DNA of 64,000 nt from Multifurca ochricompacta. Its lineage: Eukaryota; Basidiomycota; Agaricomycetes; Russulales; Russulaceae. The notes beneath the pieces are model-generated. The model saw only the letters and a list, made by a program, of their open reading frames with translations. It was not told where the DNA came from and ran no database searches. Made by a program: the position numbers and the translations under genes. The stretch covers positions 1-64,000 of the forward strand of contig WTXG01000028.1 of the NCBI GenBank assembly GCA_022496185.1, given 5' to 3'. Positions 1 to 10,239 of this stretch are shown here, one piece after another (positions within the stretch are counted from its first letter, which is position 1; every line of letters starts with the position of its first letter).

Positions 1-672
1 CTCCAGTTTCGACCAGCCTTGCCTGCCAACAGCCTAGTAAGAAGAAAGGACGAAATGAAGAGACATGACTCAATCCTGACGGTATCGCGTTGGTTTTCGT
101 CAGCTGCTCCAAAGGCGATGTTGGCGTTCAGCCGTTCCAGAGCATCGGTGTAAGCACCAAGTTGATCCGGTTGAGGACTTTCAGCGAAGCACAACCGAAG
201 TTGAACTAACGACGCCGCTCAATGCGAATGGAGACGCACCCACGCAGGATCAACGCCTCCTCTGCAGCTATTCCTTCCTGATTGCTAGCAACTTCGTCAA
301 TTTTCTGCAGAGCGCTTTCAATGTCTACCAAACGCCAAGATTCGTCCTGAACGAGACAGTGACTTGGATAGGATCAAGCAACGCACTGTTCCCCCGTTTT
401 GTAAGGATTTGTGTTGACGTGTAAAGAGGAAGAATAGACTTCTCGAGCTTGACCAGTCGGTTGTCGAAACTCGTCAAGATAGCTAAATAGATTGGTTACA
501 ATAGATCCCCAAGGAGAATTTATTTGCTCACATGTCATTCTTTGGGAGATTTGGCGTGTCTTGTTGAGATTCTGTTCTAACTGTGTGCACTGTCAAGAAA
601 AGGCAACGACGACGCTGACTCGGATGTCGAGAAGGGGCATACAAGCTCTATCTCTGCGGTTTCGTCATCCAT
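1..672 (-). CDS. EXO70: Exocyst complex subunit Exo70, N-terminal part (runs off left edge)
   Basis: Exo70 is a subunit of the exocyst, which tethers secretory vesicles to the plasma membrane. Six exons can be read on the minus strand: 643-672, 532-580, 387-482, 240-324, 81-177 and 1-22. All introns are 45-65 bases with GT-AG ends, and the phase is kept throughout. The spliced protein starts MDDETAEIEL and continues through LEQNLNKTRQIS, RLVKLEKSILPLYTSTQIL, NNIESALQKIDEVASNQEG, AAEEALILRG and DALERLNANIAFGAAD to ARLVETG. This is the conserved N-terminal coiled-coil start of fungal Exo70. The ATG at 672 is chosen because the first ten codons splice in frame to the family's N-terminus. The remaining three quarters of the gene lie outside the window. 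No lesion is seen in this part. Confidence 0.93.
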
Positions 673-2013
673 GTTGAATATCCGTCGGTAAAATCAAAAT
701 CACAAAGTAGTGAGGAAAATGCAGACGGAAAGGTGGGTCAGGCTTGGTTAGCGGATGTCAAGTCTAGAACACTGTTATCAATCTTATCAGATAAGATGTT
801 ACACAGACCTATCGCGGCTTTATTAGTTGTATTCTCCAACAGGCAAAGTGCTTTCAATTGAGGGCATTTTATTTTCAATTTTTTATTTGACCAGTCGATC
901 AAATCAGGTTGCACTGCTTGGGGTATTTTCCAATGCTGCGACTCTATCTGTGCTTTCTCATAAGCTGGTGCAAAGCCTTATTGACTTGTGAGTTAGATCT
1001 GACTCCGCGGATGTCCAAACCGTCTTGCACATGTAAGTGAGATGATACACGAGGAGTTCCTCTACGCTAAGTTGCCTGATCGCCACTCCATAACCAAGCT
1101 CCGAATTAACCGGAAGAAATCTTAGCCAATTTCCAGAAAAACATTTCGAGATCAAGTGTTGTCAGGTCAAGGTGCGCAATTCAGTGCCTGTCCTGCCTGG
1201 CCTACTCGCATTGGAAATGGATTTAAGTTTACCCTGGTTAGCGAGGTGCCTGTGATAATTTGCAACCCACGGTTTCGCTGACAGAACTCTATCATGTTTG
1301 CATGTTTGTTTCAGCCGAATTCCTAGACTCGACAACCCTTTCGGGATGGAGGGCTGCGCATGTCATTGAGAAATACGTTTCAGGCTGGGAAAAGAGCTAG
1401 TGAGTCGTGGTATTCAAGAGTCATTTCAAAACAGGCTGCGGAGCAAAAGTTATATTGTCTTGATCCTCCGTCCGCGTGGAAATTCCCAGGTGGGCTGGAG
1501 CGTGAGCGGACTTAAAAAAGACCGCAAAGATTAACCATCGGACTCAGACATTCAATTGTCGTCGAGATTCTCATGGCCAAAGGAGGCTTGGAAAGGTTGC
1601 TATCATTTATAACATGCCTGAAAAAGAAGGAAACCTGAGCGGTCAGCAATTTCGGCAAGCCTGCAGGCGCTCGCACTTAATTGAAGGTCAGTCTATCGAG
1701 ACGCCTTATTCAATCATTTAACCTCGACCGGCCATTATCGGGCTTGACGACGCTATAGGGTCTGAGCCAATTGTCATCTTCGTAATAATTATCGGTAACC
1801 CCCTAACCCGGTCACTGGATGGAAACCATTATCGCTGGTCCCAAACTGTAGTAAGGCGCCAGGTGATTATTTCAGAGCGGCATGAAGCAAGCGATCCCTC
1901 ACGTCAGCATATCATCCACTCCAACCCTTCCTGGTAAACTGCCAGTCAAAATCCGTCGCTCATCGTACAACTCCTAATGATATTTACAAATATATCACCA
2001 GAATGCCTGTACA
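673..2013. other. Intergenic region, no gene recognised
   Basis: This stretch lies upstream of EXO70 and downstream of the DUF6533 gene, whose 3' end faces it. Short open frames exist, but none resembles a known protein or shows consistent exon structure. The EXO70 promoter should lie just above 672. No repeat shared with the rest of the window was noticed. Confidence 0.5.
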
Positions 2014-3762
2014 CTAGTGAATGATACCGCTGTCGGGGCGCGTCGCACATTTGTTGCTTTGGGTATCCCAGCCCCTCCACCAGTCGACGCGTCCTGAGGG
2101 GTGTTCCAATTCATAAATTTCTTCCGCGCGGTGTCGCGTCATTGCCGTGTGCAGCCCAAGACCATTCAGTTCCGATAAAGCCGAGCTGAAGTATGTGTCT
2201 GTAGTCCCTCTTGCCCTGTAATAAAAGTGTTGAAGACTATTTGAACGTAAATGGAACATGAGACGCGAAATGAGCGTTGTGGATAAGCTAAACGTGTAAG
2301 CGATGAGCAATGAGTAGTGAAAGGTTAGTCAAAAAAACGAACACATTTGTGAGCTGTGTGGCCGAATTTTTCAGTAACGTCTGGAACCGTTCTAGGATAA
2401 GAGGAATCCAGATCATGTATAAAAGGATCAACATACTGGTGCAAGCTAGACACCGAAAAAGGGTCAATGTATAAGAGTCGTTTTGGAAGGCCCTCACCTG
2501 TAACGTTAATATATTGACTAAGTTTGCAAGGAGCATAACGCTGTTAGAACGAAGTGCGCCCTTAGATAGGCGGGGTGATAATAAGGAAGTGGTCCTACAT
2601 AAAGTAGAGTGATCCTGGGAGTAAAATCAATCCTGGTTCTTGAATGTGACTCAGGCTATAACTCTTACCATCGCGGACGAGCACCTGAATGAGTGGGACA
2701 TTATAGCCTACCTTGATTGCTCTGTACAGAGTAAGACCAAAGACTATGATGTCAAAGGCCAAGAAGCCACTCCATGCAATAGCGAGAACTACAGTAGCGT
2801 GTGACGAATGGTTTAGCTCCATGAAACGGCTTCACTGTTCGCGTAGAACTTACAGTGCCCCCTAAAGTGGGTAATGCCGTGAGGTGTTACCTTTTAGTCC
2901 CTGCCAAGACGCGGCGTAAAAACTAGCGCACCCTTCGTCTGAAAGCGCCAGATTCAAACCGCACCCACGTATACCGTACTGTGGAATGTGAACCATGACG
3001 TCGCCCGATTCGGTAGCTATTGCAGCCTGAATTTCTAGTGATAAGCAGTGATCTTGGCAAGGAAGGCACAGAATTCATACAAATCCCACAGCGATGGTTG
3101 CGACTATCAAGGTAACTAGGCCTCCTAAAATGTAGATGTTCTTGTTATACAAAGCGTAGACGCGCACCGCACAGAGTACTACTATGACTATTAGCCAAAG
3201 TTTTGAGGATTTTAGGAAAGCTCACCAGCGACAAGAGATTGTAAGAGCATCTCGAAATACTCATTGTACCGATCCATCCTCTGGCAGCTAATCCCAGAGT
3301 GAACAGAACAATTACCGACGCATTGGGCTTGACCACGTACAAAAGGTCGTTCTAGGGGATTGGGCAGGAATTAAGAATTAGTCAAGTCGATGATGTGGGT
3401 GAAAGGCTCACCCCAAAGGATTTCTTGAAGGAAAGGCCCATGATAAGTGGTATGTACCCAAAAATTGACATGTAGCGGTTGAGGAAGAACATGAATGAGA
3501 CCCAACCCATGCGGTACCGGTGCGGCCAGAAACACTCCACTTCCCAAGAGAAGGTCAGCACGTAGTCATAATAAAGAATAACTAAAAAAGCGTGCAATGT
3601 GAGTCAGCTCGATGTCCACCACTAGTGACTCACCAAGGGGGATTATGTTGAGAAAGTAGTTGAGATGCCTAAAGGATATACCTGATCAGTACCTGTATCA
3701 TTAAGAGAATGTGAGTATGACAAGTCTCACAGATACCACTCAGTTTCGGTAGCTGGTGACAT
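2014..3762 (-). CDS. DUF6533 domain multi-pass membrane protein (basidiomycete family)
   Basis: This is a multi-exon minus-strand gene encoding a predicted seven-helix membrane protein of the DUF6533 family, which is expanded in Agaricomycetes and of unknown function. Exon 1 (3731-3762, ATG at 3762), exon 2 (3634-3668) and exon 3 (3412-3581) splice in phase. They give the family hallmark PLVILYYDYVLTFSWEVECFW followed closely by FFLNRYMSIFGYIP. Later exons contain the hydrophobic segment RVYALYNKNIYILGG near 3090-3165, then IAWSGFLAFDIIVFGLTLYR and LVRDG near 2660-2810. MLLANLVNILT lies near 2500-2535. The last exon, containing SRLMFHLRS, ends at the stop at 2014. Exact borders of the middle exons were not all resolved. 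Some basidiomycete relatives are described as GPCR-like, but that is not shown here. Confidence 0.8.
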
Positions 3763-5015
3763 ACCAGGGGAGCAGTGGGAGGTACTGCGAGTGATATGAA
3801 CCCGGCAATAAGGAGGTTGTTATATACACACGATGTGTAAAAGTGGACGCGAAGCCGAAAACGTTGCCGTCTTATTCCGATATCATCTAGGGGCGGCTGC
3901 TCATGACATGATTGGCAATCATGAGACGATTATTTGAATCTCGAAGATTTCTACAGCTTGCCCGTTGGACCTGAGGTTTTTCTTTTGTTTGGAGTTACGA
4001 CCTTCGGATTGAACCTGTTGCCACACACCATGTCCACAGCACCTTAGATCGCAAGCCTATCTACATACCTCGGAGCAGGGCATGAAAGGGTTTTGATTCC
4101 CCTCTCCTGCTGCCCATGACCACGCTCCCTGAGTCACAACATGCCCTAAGATTTGATTGTACCTCGTTCTCGTAAAGAAGTGTGGGGGCCGCATCGAAAG
4201 CCTGAGCGGTTGCTTAAACCGCTTTCGTAAAGACTGCGGCTGCTGCGGCTGCTGCTTGTGTCATGTCATAACTGTCAAGAGTTGCTTCAGGACGCGACAT
4301 CATCCAAGACCAAGATCTTCCTTGCTTTCCACCATCATCATCACGGCATTGAAAGTCGAAAGAGCCAACAAGTCAAGAGAAGGATTTCCCTTCTGTCTTC
4401 TTCACCCTTAAATAGTGTATGTGTATGGAGCAGCTCCCGTCACGGCGTGCTCCCACACACCTTTGCCCTCCTCAAGAGAAGCAAAGAAAGAGAGAGCTGG
4501 GCAAGGGTAGTTTGTTGTCTTCTTTTGGGGCGTACTCGTTAATCTAGTTCCACTGGAGTGTCTGATCAAGTAAGGTTTTTCCTCGTTTCATGTGCTGACT
4601 GTCGAGGCGTCCATTCACCCTTATAGTATAAATGATCTCACTCCCAAGTTAACTCCTGGTTAGAACCCATGACAGTCAGCCACTCCACTACGCAGGGCAG
4701 TCATATCCCACCAATGGGAAATTTTGTTTATTTGATTTTCCTCAGAACCAGAAGCGGCGTCTGTCAAGAGCAGCACTCTGGTCCTACGTCACTTGTAGTG
4801 GTGGTTTTACCATCACAGTCACGGACTATTTCCATTTGTAAGTATCGTTTCAGACGCACGGCTCCATGGCCGCACAAAGATCTATATGCCAGTTCTCCTT
4901 ATCCACCCATGCATTACACCGTGCAATTAGCACATGTTTCTACCATCCTACCTTAGAGTTCAAACAGTACATGGAAGTGAGAAAGGTAGAATGTATGTTT
5001 TATAACCTTCAGCCC
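3763..5015. other. Intergenic region, no gene recognised
   Basis: This lies between the 5' end of the DUF6533 gene and the 3' end of the P450 gene. Plus-strand open frames at 4157-4542 and 4669-5051 are short, overlap in different frames and carry low-complexity codons, such as a run of His codons from a CAT/CAC repeat near 4328. Nothing supports them as genes. The DUF6533 promoter is expected just above 3762. Confidence 0.5.
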
Positions 5016-7505
5016 TCAGTCCAGATTTGCCGGTCGAATCAGCAGCGGTAGCTGGGGTCCTGCGGCAGGATTTGACCCAATCACAGGACGGCTAACGATC
5101 GATGTCTTGCGCATAATTTCCTCCGCAGGCATAGCGAGCTCAAACTCGAAACCGCGCACCAGTGTAAACAAAAGAGCTTTGATCCTGCGTTTCGCATATT
5201 GATCAATGTTTTGAGGGGGTTTCTTCGGGTAAGTAAGTGGCCATGATGGATAGGAAATCACGCACTCAACCACGGAGAAGCGGTAGCCAATACATGCGTG
5301 TGCACCAGCGATGAACGTCAGTAGGTGGCCAAAGACGCTTGGGAGCCCATGCACCGCTTCCGGTATACTTTCCCATCGCTCAGGCCTAAAGCACACTGAG
5401 TTACCGATCATGGAAGAACCAACAGGGATCCGAACGCGTACCTGAATTCGTTCGCATCTTCTCCCCATATCTCCGTAGATTGGTTCAGCAGGCGGATGGG
5501 GATGACGACGGAATCCCCTTTGAACACCCTATTTGCATTCGCGTCAGCTTTTGCGCGCACAGAGCATAGAGAAAGTAAACCAGGCGCACCGGACTGAGCT
5601 CTGCAAAATGCCGCATTTGTCCATGAAGGGTTTTTGCAATGGGATCTCTGCATCCTCCATGGCAATGCGCTGTGTGGAGGTAACGGGCGCGTATAGGCGC
5701 AACGCTTCGCGGACGACGCCGTCGAGGTACGAGAGTGCGTTAAGTTGTTCCATTGTCGGCAAGTCGGTCGGTAGCGTGTTTAGCTCCGCGCGGAGCTTCG
5801 TTTGAACGGCAGTGTGACACGAGAGTGCAAAAAGCGTCCAGGCAACAGCCGTGCTGTAAATAATTGGAGCAGTGATGCCCGAATGAAGCTCCAAAAACAC
5901 AAAAAAGACAGGGAGGGAGATTCCTCACCTTGTCGTCTCGTGACCCGCAACCAGGAACGTGGGTACCTCTGGCAACGCAACACCATTTTTTCAACGCCTC
6001 GAAACCCCGGACAACAGAAAAGAAAGCGCTTACGTGATAATATTTCGGAGTCGCTCATGCGCATGCTTTCTGGCATATCGCTGGCGATGTTCGACTTGAT
6101 AAGCAAGCTAAGCAAGTCATGTCCCCGTACATCCTGCTTCTCCACCACACCGGACCCATCCGTGTTGCTCTCGGTAAGCACAACAGCCTTCTTGTCTTTG
6201 ATAAGTCGAGATCCAATGCGTTGCACTACTTCGAAAGCACGATCGAGAGCACGGGAGCGTGGGGTCGGCTGAGGAAGTCAGGTGTGTGTCAGTTCACCGT
6301 TCACCGGGAGGGAATAAGAAGCTTACGATTAGACGGAAGACCGGGAAGAAGAGCTGGAATACGAAGAAAATATTACGTGAATTCAATGTGAGAATGGAAC
6401 GGATAGCCTCGTAGAGCTCATTTTGCTTTTCTTCTGATGAATGCAACGAATCAAAGTTGTAATCGAATCCTATGCGAAGTTCAGAATGGGAAATCAGCAT
6501 GTCAACGACAGTCACAATACCAGCAAGTCCAATAATATCTAGGGTGACCTTGTTCAGCCAGTTGAAGACATCTAAGCTCAACTTTCCGTCCTTCCTGGAC
6601 GACCCGGAAACCAGCTCTCCCCAAATTTCGCGAAGCTGTAAAAGAGTATTAATCAGAAGTCACGAGGACTACTCGCCTCTCTCGAAAGCTGACCTGCAAG
6701 GACTGCTCGAGAAATAATGTTGTGAACTTCCGTACTTGAGCAGGCCCAAACGCAGGGTTCTAGAAAGGAGAATCGAATAAGCGGAGAGACATACGAAGAG
6801 GTGGGAGCTATCGATTCTTACCATCACCTTGCGCTACAGAGTCGCGATCGTGAGATTTGTTCAAAAAGGATAAGGGGATGCACATGCCTGCTTCTTATGC
6901 TGTGGCCCTACATTACCATATGAAGTATAAGGCAACTGATGGTGGATTACGACCACAGGAACGTACCTTCGACAAATAGGAGGCCTGGTGGGAAATGTCA
7001 GGGGACATCGATTACAAAAAGGGACAACCACAGTTGTGCGTACCTCGACCGGTGAAGCTACCGAGACTGAATCTCAGGAGTTCTGATTTCTGGAAGGTGT
7101 CGCTATTGTGAAAGATGTATGAAACGGCAACGGGATCCACGGCTAGGAGTTTTGGTGCCTGCCGTGGTGGCGGGTTGTTCACGAGAGGCGTGTTGTAGGA
7201 AAGGAGAAGGAACGTACCCCAAAGACGCCATGGTACTTTAGAACATGACCATACGTTTGAACCCATTCCTCTTGTAGGCGTGTAGAATCCACCTCAAGCA
7301 CGTCCACAAAGTTTCCCTTGAACCATTGTGCATTTTTGGGACCGGGAACGTTCTGAAGTGGGGAGCGATATTGATTCCAACGGCGAAATATCAGAGCACA
7401 GAGCACATAAGCTACTGATGCTCCTGATAAGACGAGCGCCACGAGAAGAAGAGTGTGAACGGCTGTAATGAGCGAATGTTGAGCGAGTGCAAAGGCATGA
7501 AGCAT
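5016..7505 (-). CDS. Cytochrome P450 monooxygenase
   Basis: This is a multi-exon minus-strand gene for a microsomal P450, a heme-thiolate enzyme that inserts one oxygen atom into a lipophilic substrate using electrons from NADPH-P450 reductase. The ATG at 7505 begins an N-terminal membrane anchor (LITAVHTLLLVALVLSGASV), followed by the proline-rich hinge NVPGPKNAQWFKGN. Later exons give DPVAVSYIFHNSDTFQKS, NWLNKVTLDIIGLAG, and the helix I motif LVAGHETT near 5940-5965. The helix K motif is REALRL with ALSYLDGVV before it, near 5700-5740. RPERWE precedes the heme-binding loop FIAGAHACIGYRFSVVE near 5282-5330, which contains the Cys ligand. The stop is at 5016. All core residues are present, so the gene looks functional. 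The CYP family and substrate cannot be assigned. Confidence 0.88.
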
Positions 7506-7756
7506 GGTGCAGTCAATGTCAATCTCTATGGGACGGGATGGTTCTTGAGACTAGTATCAGTGCTTGCTGTATTCAACGAGGGATCCAAAGCAGGGAAATT
7601 CCTTATATTCAAACTGATAGTAGACCGACCTGTGCACTTTGATGCGCGTGGCTTGGAAGTCGTGGGACGTCGTAAGTGCCCGGCCCGTCTGAGTTACCGA
7701 GTCATCCCGTTGGCATTTCCCGACGGTACATCCGGGCTTCCGCTGGCACTCTATGT

Positions 7757-8232
7757 CCCCGGCTTGGTCTGTTCTCCGCGTATGCCTCGGCAGCATAGCC
7801 AAATTTCTACATCTACCCAATACATTGTTTGTCATCAAGAATGCAAAAAGCGGGAGCGGTTTGGCTGGCAGCTGGCGCCATAATTCTCGAACGGGAAAAC
7901 AACATAAATCACACCACATATGAGCGGAATGACTGCAAACGCCACCATGGTGTGCGGGCATGACCACTAAGAACACGACTACCAAGCTTAGCGGGAGAAG
8001 GGTATTCCGCATCTTTGAGCGAGCGATGCATCAGGAAATTTACTGTCTATGCATGCATCATTCTTCTCCCACCACTCTTGGGCTGAAAATAGTCGCTGCT
8101 CATCCATGCATATCGTTTGCCAAAGGGATTCGCTTGAAAACGTGTGGCCAGCGATCTTGGGGTCTCAATCAATCGTGCCAAAGTGACTGGCAGCAGCGAA
8201 AACCCTCGTGCCACGTTGGTTTCGTTCATGAT
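7757..8232 (-). pseudogene. Decayed MFS transporter fragment (fourth copy of the local MFS family)
   Basis: Minus-strand fragments match pieces of the MFS transporters at 29.3-34.2 kb in the correct order. They are ETNVARGFSLLPVT near 8190-8225, NTLLPLSLVVVFLVV near 7960-8010, then FAFLMTNNVLG and LPRHTRR near 7775-7850. The intervening transmembrane segments are deleted or scrambled and the frames do not join. This is a relic of the same transporter family, immediately beside an F repeat at 8441, as is also true of the MFS copy at 26.8 kb. Confidence 0.7.
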
Positions 8233-8440
8233 GTTACAGTCAGTAGGCCATACTGCGTAGGATTAGTTCGAGGTTCGAAGTTGGTTGTCCCGAAGGAGAG
8301 GAGTTGTGGTTCAGACAGATGAGGGCAATACCAGAGGGAAGCTAGGGTAGAGCTAGTCTATACAACGTATTTAAATAGCCTGTATTGTACACTATCATAC
8401 ATTGAGTAAACTCATATCCATTGAAGACACAGAAAAGAAG

Positions 8441-8920
8441 TGTACGGATCCTATCCATGGTGAGTGGGAGGCAAAGTGTTCCCGAAAGAGGAGAGGTGTA
8501 GAAGAAGAGAGTGAGTGTACAATCTGTTCGATCAGATGTCATGTGATCTATACATCTTATTCATTCTTTCGCCCCTTTTGCTTCCTACCCCCATTCCAGC
8601 CCTTTGACCCTTAGGCAAGATCCTCAAATGCCTTGATAACCACTCAACATCATCCCTCAAGACCCTTCAAGAAGGTTTCAGTGAAGTACAATGTCATCAT
8701 AACACCTTGTATCTATACCAGACTTCCCAAGAGCCCTGCATCCCTGTTTTGAGCTCTTGTCATACCTAGTGCTTGTTACTCAGAAACTCATTGCTTTTCA
8801 CTGTCTTATCCTGTGTGTAAGATGTTGTCTTCATCATCAGAACACCTGATCCCCTATCCATTGACCTATGCAGGTAATAGTTGTTACATCCAGGATATCT
8901 AAGACTTTGAATGAGGGTGT
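8441..8920 (+). repeat. F repeat copy 1, left part (LTR-like element split by element A)
   Basis: This begins with TGTACGGATCC and GAGGCAAAGTGTTCCCGAAAG, the same terminus as the F copies at 26051-26618 (reverse) and 28059-28402. The remainder continues at 16177 after element A. Together the two parts make about 910 bases, longer than the other copies. No target duplication is visible around the whole copy (AGAAG before it, TGGGG after it), unlike the other two copies. Confidence 0.75.
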
Positions 8921-9325
8921 TGTTACGACCCTACTCTTTTTCCTGACCCTGCACACCATGCCTTATTCCTTGCACCATCCTTGATCTCCTCCTTCTCTGG
9001 ACCACTCTTTGATGCCCTTGGCCTGTTGCCTTGGGACCTTCCTTGATGCCTGTGGCCTGTGTGCCCAGGACCCTACCCTGATTCCTGTGACATTGTTCAT
9101 AGGACTGACCTCCCATGCTGCCATTTACACCTAACCTGCTGGTAGTTATGCTGCTACACTGTTGGATGTATACCACCCTTCCTTGCTGCCTTGGCTCATG
9201 CCTTGGCCACTGCTCCTGACCCTGTCCCTGTGCTTGACACCCATAGGAACCCCTGACATTGTCCCTGCCAATCTGACCAGTCCAGACAACTAGACGACTT
9301 TGGCTTGTACTTGACCCTCTGCCAG

Positions 9326-9413
9326 TCATGTGACTCCTGGCCATGTGACCCTTGGCCATGTGATCCTTGACCATGTGATCCCTGACCATGTGACTTTGGA
9401 CCATGTGATCCCT
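9326..9413 (+). repeat. Six tandem units of about 15 bases with CATGTG core in the LTR U3
   Basis: Units of the form CCATGTGAYCCYTGA are repeated six times with small changes, about 320 bases upstream of the TATA box. The same array is at 15271-15358 in the 3' LTR. CATGTG is an E-box core bound by bHLH factors in fungi. An enhancer role is inferred from position only. Confidence 0.7.
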
Positions 9414-9736
9414 GACCCTGATCACAGCATCTTCATCTGATCATTTACCCCTTTCTGATCACATGGCCCATCTGGCTCATCATTCGCTTCTCTGATTCCT
9501 GTGGGAGTATTCCCACATCCACCCTGACTCCTGTGGGACCTGTTATCTCCCCATTTACCCCTGACCCTGGTGGGAATCCTCCCACACTGATATGACTCCT
9601 GTGGGGCTGTCCCACATGATTATGCTTCTGATAAGGCTTATCCTTATCATGGACTATATTTGACATCTTATCTGCTATTGGATGATAAGGACTCTGACCC
9701 TGTTCCTGATTAGCTACAAACCAGATCCCCATACAG

Positions 9737-9744
9737 TATATAAG
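9737..9744 (+). promoter_or_regulatory. TATA box of element A LTR
   Basis: TATATAAG lies 34 bases before the AGATTTGACCT stretch (9771-9781) that is complementary to the primer-binding site. This fits transcription starting at or near 9771. The 3' LTR has the same box at 15682-15689. Confidence 0.7.
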
Positions 9745-10228
9745 ACCCTGTAGACAGTTTGTACAACCCTAGATTTGACCTCTTGGGCCTTCAGCCTAGA
9801 GATCTTAGACCCCAGAATACATCAGAGCCTTTTCCCTCCTTTTGCGCCTTTGAGATTCCTACAGGGACCCCCATTGCCTCTGGCAATGGGTGTGTGCCTT
9901 TCCCTTTGACCCCTCTTTTTCACTCCCTTGAGCTTCAGTCTGTTTGACGTGCTTCTGGCACTGCAGCTGAGCCTGATTCCCACTCAACAGCCTAAGGGGA
10001 TTAGCTCCCTTTGGCTGACTCTTCCCGTCTTTCTCTGTGCTTGGTTATAGCACAACTTCCTATCCACCCCGAAGCTAAGAGCCTGGGCCTGTTGAGCCAG
10101 GCTTGTTGTAGATCCCGGACCCACAGTGTCGGGTGCCGCGGATGTGGCTGACTAGTGCCGGACCAGTAACAGTGGACTCGCGCCGACCGGTGCACGTCGC
10201 ACAGCAACGCCCCGCTGAGCGTTACATT

Positions 10229-10239
10229 AGGTCAAATCT
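10229..10239 (+). promoter_or_regulatory. Self-primer binding site of element A
   Basis: AGGTCAAATCT lies two bases after the 5' LTR end. It is the exact complement of AGATTTGACCT at 9771-9781, the predicted 5' end of the element's RNA. This is the arrangement of Tf1/sushi-type elements, which prime reverse transcription with the folded 5' end of their own mRNA instead of a tRNA. Confidence 0.75.

Larger units (their letters stand above)
8921..10226 (+). repeat. Element A 5' LTR
   Basis: This 1,306-base LTR with TG...CA ends duplicates 14866-16171. It contains a TATA box at 9737-9744, a predicted transcript start near 9771, and a tandem array of CATGTG-containing units at 9326-9413. Open frames in it (for example minus 8931-9425) are repeat-derived and recur in the other LTR only because the LTRs match. 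Confidence 0.93.

Noticed and set aside
4157..4542. Plus-strand open frames including a run of His codons
   Set aside because: The His run comes from a short CAT/CAC repeat. The frames are short, overlap each other and have no support.
8931..9732. Long minus-strand open frames (164 and 95 codons) that recur identically at 14876-15677
   Set aside because: They lie inside the two LTRs of element A and are conserved only because the LTRs match. The longer one is largely translated tandem repeats.
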